Shown here: one piece after another, positions 60,266-64,000 of the stretch
Numbering within the stretch: position 1 is the first letter of the stretch
How the letters are laid out: every line of letters starts with the position of its first letter
Assembly (NCBI RefSeq): GCF_900114265.1
Contig: NZ_FPKV01000002.1
Coordinates: 1 to 64,000, forward strand
Direction: 5' to 3'
Source: Flaviramulus basaltis
GTDB lineage: Bacteria; Bacteroidota; Bacteroidia; Flavobacteriales; Flavobacteriaceae
DNA length: 64,000 nucleotides
The notes under the pieces: model-generated
What the model was told of the DNA's origin: nothing
The model's database searches: none
Seen by the model: only the letters and a program-made list of their open reading frames with translations
Translations under genes and position numbers: made by a program

Positions 60266-61105
60266 ATGAAAACTATTTTGCTACCCACAGATTTTTCTAA
60301 GAATTCTATTAATGCCATAAACTATGCAGTAAAATTATTTGAGCATATTACGTGTCATTTTTATATTCTTAATGTACAAAAAGCATCTTCATTTATTTCT
60401 GATGATATGATGTCTGTTTCATCATCTGCAACAATTTATAATACATTAATAGACGCGGCAAAGAAGTCTATTACAAATATTATAAGCCAAATTGAAAATC
60501 ACTCAGCAAATAGTAATCATACATTTTATTCTATTGTAGATTATGACAATTTTGTAGATGCCATTAATCAAACTTCTTCAAACCATAATGTGGACTTAAT
60601 TGTTATGGGAACAAAAGGAGCTTCAGGTTTAGATAAAGTGATTTTTGGGAGCAATACTGTTCGTGTTATGCAACGTTGTGATGTACCAGTTTTAGCTATT
60701 CCCGAAGGATGTAAATTTAAAAAATTAGATACTATAGCTTTTACTAGTAGTTTTAGAACTTCATATTTTTTAAGAAATTTAAAACCATTAAAAGATTTAG
60801 TTACGGCGTATAAATCAAAATTAAAAATATTGCATGTTATTGAAGATTATAATTATGAAGAAAAACTTAATGAGAACATAGGTTTTTTTGAAGAAAATTT
60901 CACTGATGTTATTTTTGATAGAATAGTTACAGAAGAAAAAAATATTTATAACAGTATTCATGATTATGTTATTGAAAACAATATAAAAATGATTGCAATG
61001 TTAAGTAAAAAACATCCCTTTTTAATTCGTTTATTTTCCAAACATTCTGTGGAAACATTTGCATTTAAAATTGATATTCCGTTTTTAGTCATGCATAATT
61101 CTTAA
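60266..61105 (+). CDS. Universal stress protein, tandem UspA domains
   Basis: A 279-residue cytoplasmic protein starting at ATG 60266 (MKTILLPTDFSKNSINAIN); an earlier in-frame start adds 23 residues that look unrelated. The first UspA domain covers about 1-145, with LIVMGTKGASGLDKVIFGSNTVRVMQRCDVPVLAIP containing the nucleotide-loop GxxGxxxxxxGS. The second (about 150-279) is degenerate (IKMIAMLSKKHPFLIRLFSKHSVETFAF). Upregulated under stress in other bacteria. It is the first gene of a plus-strand run with a cytochrome c gene. Confidence 0.92.
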   Translation: MKTILLPTDFSKNSINAINYAVKLFEHITCHFYILNVQKASSFISDDMMSVSSSATIYNTLIDAAKKSITNIISQIENHSANSNHTFYSIVDYDNFVDAINQTSSNHNVDLIVMGTKGASGLDKVIFGSNTVRVMQRCDVPVLAIPEGCKFKKLDTIAFTSSFRTSYFLRNLKPLKDLVTAYKSKLKILHVIEDYNYEEKLNENIGFFEENFTDVIFDRIVTEEKNIYNSIHDYVIENNIKMIAMLSKKHPFLIRLFSKHSVETFAFKIDIPFLVMHNS

Positions 61106-61115
61106 TTGATATATT

Positions 61116-61580
61116 ATGAAAACCATTTTGTATTTTACATTACTGATATTAATTTTTGTTGGTTGTAAAAATTCTGAAAAAGAAAATTATACCACATCTA
61201 TTAACTTTCTGGTTGAAAAAACTCAAACTCACCCGGGAGAAAAACTAATGAAAGCTCATTGTTATGCATGCCATAATGCTACAACAAGTGAAGAGAATAG
61301 GGTAGCACCTCCAATGATAGCTATTAAAAAACGTTATATTTTTAAAGACACTTCTAAAGAAGAGTTTATAAATGATATGCAACAATGGATAAAAAACCCA
61401 ACTGAAGAAAATGCAAAAATGTACGGTGCCGTAAAACGCTTTGGCATTATGTCTAAAATGTACTATCCAGAAAATATTATTGAAAAAATAGCTGATTATA
61501 TGTATGATAATGAAATCGAGCAACCAGAATGGTTCGAGGAACATTATAAGGAAAATAGAGGTCAGAGATTTAAAAAATAA
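61116..61580 (+). CDS. Monoheme cytochrome c lipoprotein
   Basis: A 154-residue lipoprotein: LLILIFVGCKNSEK gives lipobox Cys17. A single heme motif CYACH (about residues 49-53) follows GEKLMKAHCYACHNATTSEE, and KRFGIMSKMYYP likely provides the sixth Met ligand. It is a class I c-type cytochrome, anchored in a membrane and facing the periplasm, for electron transfer. Its maturation would depend on CcsBA at 42.6 kb. It lies 10 bp after the universal stress gene, so the two are in one operon. Confidence 0.9.
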   Translation: MKTILYFTLLILIFVGCKNSEKENYTTSINFLVEKTQTHPGEKLMKAHCYACHNATTSEENRVAPPMIAIKKRYIFKDTSKEEFINDMQQWIKNPTEENAKMYGAVKRFGIMSKMYYPENIIEKIADYMYDNEIEQPEWFEEHYKENRGQRFKK

Positions 61581-61656
61581 TTTAACTCTTTTTCAAAGTT
61601 TTGTAACATTTTTTGATTTCCTACGTCAAATAAGTATCAATCAAAAAATCACCATC

Positions 61657-61995
61657 ATGAGACAAGACAATCAACTTTTAGTTATCACCCATTTAAGTCA
61701 GTTAATAACCTTAGTAACCGGTTTTGGTAGTTTATTGTTACCATTAGTACTTTGGCTTACTCAAAAAGAAAAAGTATACCAGATGGATATACACGGTAAA
61801 AATATAGTTAACTTCCAATTGAGCTTAATCATTTACTTTATTATTTGCATACCATTAATATTGCTATTTGGCTTAGGTTTATTAGGCTTTTTAGTATTAG
61901 GAGTAGTTTCTATAATTTTTCCTATAGTAAATGCTATAAAAGCGAGTAGAGGAGAGACTCCTACATATCCTTTTACTATTAATTTTATTAGTTAG
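61657..61995 (+). CDS. DUF4870 membrane protein
   Basis: A 112-residue protein starting at ATG 61657 (MRQDNQLLVITHLSQLI); a longer frame begins inside the cytochrome gene and is unlikely. DUF4870 signatures are HLSQLITLVTGFGSLLLPLVLWLTQKEK and VNFQLSLIIYFIICIPLILL, with a third hydrophobic segment (about 76-95). Small inner-membrane protein of unknown role, followed by a terminator. Confidence 0.88.
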   Translation: MRQDNQLLVITHLSQLITLVTGFGSLLLPLVLWLTQKEKVYQMDIHGKNIVNFQLSLIIYFIICIPLILLFGLGLLGFLVLGVVSIIFPIVNAIKASRGETPTYPFTINFIS

Positions 61996-62054
61996 AATAT
62001 ATTAAACTCTTTATCTCTTAATTTTATTAGTTAGTTTAGTTAGATGAGATAAAC

Positions 62055-62087
62055 AAAAAAAGCTCACCATTATTGGTGAGCTTTTTT
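62055..62087. terminator. Bidirectional terminator before dnaN
   Basis: AAAAAAGCTCACC and GGTGAGCTTTTTT form a perfect stem with T-runs on both strands. It serves the DUF4870 gene and perhaps the convergent dnaN. Confidence 0.9.
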
Positions 62088-62173
62088 AATATTGCTAAAG
62101 CTGTAAATCTTTGTTTTGGTTTAGTTGGTAAAAATTGTGGTGTTAAGATTTTGCAATAGCATAAAAATAATAA

Positions 62174-63292
62174 TTAACTGTTTAACATTACAGGCATTAC
62201 TAGCATTGTAATATGTTCACCTTCGTCAAGACCATCAATAGGTGTTAAAATACCTGCTCTATTTGGCATACTCATTTCTAATTGTACATTATCAGAACTT
62301 AAGTTATTTAGCATTTCAGTTAAAAAGCGTGAGTTAAAACCTATTTGCATATCATCACCTTGATAATCACAAGTTAAACGTTCTTCTGCTTTGTTACTGT
62401 AATCGATATCTTCTGCTGAAATGTTTAATTCGGCACCTGCAATTTTTAAGCGTATTTGGTGAGTTGTTTTGTTTGAGAAAATACTAACACGACGTACAGA
62501 GTTTAAAAATTGATTTCTATCAATTACCAATTTGTTAGGGTTTTCTTTAGGAATTACCGCTTCGTAATTAGGGTATTTCCCATCTATTAAACGACAAATT
62601 AATTCTGAATTGTCAAAAGTAAATTTCGCATTAGATTCATTATATTCAATAGTTACATCATCTTCATTAGTTGCTAAAATTCCTTTTAAAAGATTTAAAG
62701 GTTTTTTAGGCATAATAAATTCGGCAACTTGATTGGCTTTTATATCTTCTCGAGTATATTTTACTAATTTATGAGCATCGGTTGCAACAAAGGTCAATCC
62801 TTCAGTTGAAAACTGAAAAAACACACCACTCATTACCGGGCGTAAATCGTCATTTCCAGCAGCAAAAATAGTTTTACTTATAGCTGTAGCCAATACATCT
62901 CCAGTAACAACTGTTTTACTTGGGTCTTCAAGTTCAACAGCTTTAGGAAATTCATTTCCATCAGCGTAAGCTAAAGCATATTTACCATGGTTAGAGCTAA
63001 TTTCAACAGTATTGTTATCCTCTATAACAAAAGTTAAAGGTTGCTCAGGAAATGTTTTTAAAGTGTCTAAAAGTAAACGCGCAGGTATTGCAACGCTTCC
63101 TTTACTATCACTTTCTACATCTAAAGTAGATGCCATTGTGGTTTCTAAATCACTAGCTGAAACTGTGAGTTTTGTGTGGTCTAATTCAAATAAAAAATTA
63201 TCTAAAATAGGTAAGGTATTTGAGCTGTTAATAACACCACCTAAAACCTGTAATTGTTTTAATAAATAAGTACTTGATACTATAAATTTCAT
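62174..63292 (-). CDS. dnaN: DNA polymerase III beta clamp
   Basis: A 372-residue sliding clamp with three similar domains (about 1-120, 130-245, 250-372). KFIVSSTYLLKQLQVLGGVINSSNTLPILDNFLFEL is the entry. ALAYADGNEFPKAVEL, LLKGILATNEDD and the C-terminal YQGDDMQIGFNSRFLTEMLNNL with MPNRAG then MPVMLN mark the family. It encircles DNA and tethers the polymerase. It is not adjacent to dnaA; in flavobacteria dnaN is commonly separated from the origin. Its neighbour is gldG. Confidence 0.97.
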   Translation of the reverse strand: MKFIVSSTYLLKQLQVLGGVINSSNTLPILDNFLFELDHTKLTVSASDLETTMASTLDVESDSKGSVAIPARLLLDTLKTFPEQPLTFVIEDNNTVEISSNHGKYALAYADGNEFPKAVELEDPSKTVVTGDVLATAISKTIFAAGNDDLRPVMSGVFFQFSTEGLTFVATDAHKLVKYTREDIKANQVAEFIMPKKPLNLLKGILATNEDDVTIEYNESNAKFTFDNSELICRLIDGKYPNYEAVIPKENPNKLVIDRNQFLNSVRRVSIFSNKTTHQIRLKIAGAELNISAEDIDYSNKAEERLTCDYQGDDMQIGFNSRFLTEMLNNLSSDNVQLEMSMPNRAGILTPIDGLDEGEHITMLVMPVMLNS

Positions 63293-63418
63293 TTGTTGAA
63301 TTATATTTTTTTAGAGGTTACATGTAACATTTATATGGTAATTCTAAATGCAATAAATGTATTTAGGTATAAATGTTTCATATAATTTACTTAGTTTTAA
63401 TTGTAAATATACTACTTA

Positions 63419-63454
63419 CAAATATATCCCATACAGTCTATATTTGGAAACAAA
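63419..63454 (-). promoter_or_regulatory. Possible dnaN promoter
   Basis: On the minus strand TTTG (63454-63451), 24 bases, then TATATTTG (63426-63419). The -7 is exact, the spacer is slightly long, and the leader would be about 120 bases. Confidence 0.4.
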
Positions 63455-63465
63455 CTTATTAACAT

Positions 63466-64000
63466 TTAGGAGGTGTGTTTTTTCTTCCTTAGGTAATTAA
63501 ATACAAATCCAAAAACACCCAATAATATTAGTGGTAATGCGATGTTTATAAGCTGCCACTTGGTTTTTTGCGATGCTATTTTTTGCTGATCTAAAAAGGC
63601 AACGGCTATTTCTTTTGACCGAATGTTTATAAGTCCACCATCGTCTAATAGGTAATTAACGGTATTCAATAAGAATTCTTTGTTGCCATAGGTTTGTCCG
63701 GTCCATCTATCAAAACCTAATTCTTGTGGCGCATTTCTAATCACATCATTCTTTATAACATCTCCATCGGCTATAACTACCATTTTTGTTGGGACGCTTT
63801 TGTTCTTGTCTTCTAATAGTTTAAAAGGTTTTACGCGATTACTATAAACAGAATTGAATTCGCCTTCCAACAACACAGCAAGTGTTTGATTTCCCTTATT
63901 GAAACTTGTAGGATCTTGCTCTTGAGTAACTACGTTTAAACTAACTTCTCGTGGTGTACCTTCTAGTTTTGTAAGTGGTGCAGATTCAAGTAGAATAGTC
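63466..64000 (-). CDS. gldG: Gliding motility protein GldG, C-terminal part
   Basis: Partial gene running off the right edge; the frame stays open to 64000 (ILLESAPLTKLEGTPREVSL at the edge), so at least 178 residues are seen. LLEGEFNSVYSNRVKPF, SVPTKMVVIADGDVIKNDVIRN, ELGFDRWTGQTYGNKEFLLNTVNYLLDDGGLINIRSKEIAV are typical of GldG, the ABC-type component of the Bacteroidota gliding machinery. One C-terminal membrane segment (near the end, WQLINIALPLILLGVFGFVF) anchors it. It is convergent with nothing and lies 173 bp from dnaN. The start lies outside the window. Confidence 0.9.
   Translation of the reverse strand, partial: TILLESAPLTKLEGTPREVSLNVVTQEQDPTSFNKGNQTLAVLLEGEFNSVYSNRVKPFKLLEDKNKSVPTKMVVIADGDVIKNDVIRNAPQELGFDRWTGQTYGNKEFLLNTVNYLLDDGGLINIRSKEIAVAFLDQQKIASQKTKWQLINIALPLILLGVFGFVFNYLRKKKHTS

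Noticed and set aside
61504-61656. Extended N-terminus of the DUF4870 protein
   Set aside because: Overlaps the cytochrome gene and is unlike the family; the ATG at 61657 is the better start.

Overview
The window looks like a chromosomal segment of a marine-type Flavobacteriaceae (Bacteroidota). The base composition is strongly AT-rich. Promoters follow the Bacteroidota pattern TTTG-N19/20-TAnnTTTG, seen cleanly in front of both tRNA genes. Family markers include the gliding gene gldG (cut by the right edge), bacillithiol deacetylase BshB1, a MurA with Asp in place of the catalytic Cys, a Lacal_2735-type microprotein, DUF4290, and a CcsB-CcsA fusion. The genus cannot be named from sequence reading alone.

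Region 1 (1-5440) is accessory DNA ending at the 3' side of a tRNA-Met gene. It holds a structured cassette-like repeat, two small cargo genes, a Xer/IntI-like tyrosine recombinase, two small CxxC...CxxxC zinc-ribbon genes, an unknown gene translationally coupled to a second tyrosine integrase, and two striking palindromes. One (2421-2454) has Xer-site geometry and lies between the first recombinase and a zinc-ribbon gene. The other is a perfect 36-bp palindrome (3296-3331) abutting the start codon of the second zinc-ribbon gene. This is the right end of an integrative element; its left end is not in the window.

Region 2 (5.6-14 kb) is core: START-like protein, aminotransferase IV, AlgH/YqgE, HU, an fmt-recQ-AAA ATPase operon, DUF493, DUF4290 and murA. 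Region 3 (14-18.5 kb) carries a vanadium-dependent haloperoxidase with a vanadate-site Ser to Ala change, a small unknown gene and a secreted GH2 glycosidase; two near-identical 29-bp boxes suggest shared control of the first two.

Region 4 (18.5-28.5 kb) is the most coherent system. Two long minus-strand operons (TetR regulator, AarF kinase, flavin reductase, DUF2867 SDR; and an unknown gene, TIGR03643, FolE, two paralogous small proteins, SDR, glutathione peroxidase, Lacal_2735 microprotein, TspO, SRPBCC and photolyase) both start from promoters with the same composite box: TTTTGTTyAACTTAT, 11 bases, TTAAACATTT, then a -7 element. I read this as one light/oxidative-stress regulon of about 16 genes.

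Region 5 (28.5-36 kb) has an aquaporin, a DUF2911 protein and a sugar-type operon (PIG-L deacetylase, 36-aa membrane microprotein, sodium:solute symporter, Gfo/Idh oxidoreductase). Region 6 (36-51 kb) is mostly housekeeping and envelope: CorA, MscS, Maf, UbiA-type prenyltransferase, KdsC, DUF2520, truncated hemoglobin, CcsBA, a DM13 lipoprotein, DUF3307-SatD with a 28-bp-period repeat array upstream, MscL, a 51-aa basic protein, DUF2167, HAD phosphatase and RlmF. Region 7 (51-64 kb) has PckA with an SLC13 permease, BshB1, tRNA-His, two M28 peptidase paralogues, DUF3108, a universal stress protein, a cytochrome c lipoprotein, DUF4870, DnaN and the C-terminal part of GldG. No CRISPR array, rRNA or insertion sequence was seen.
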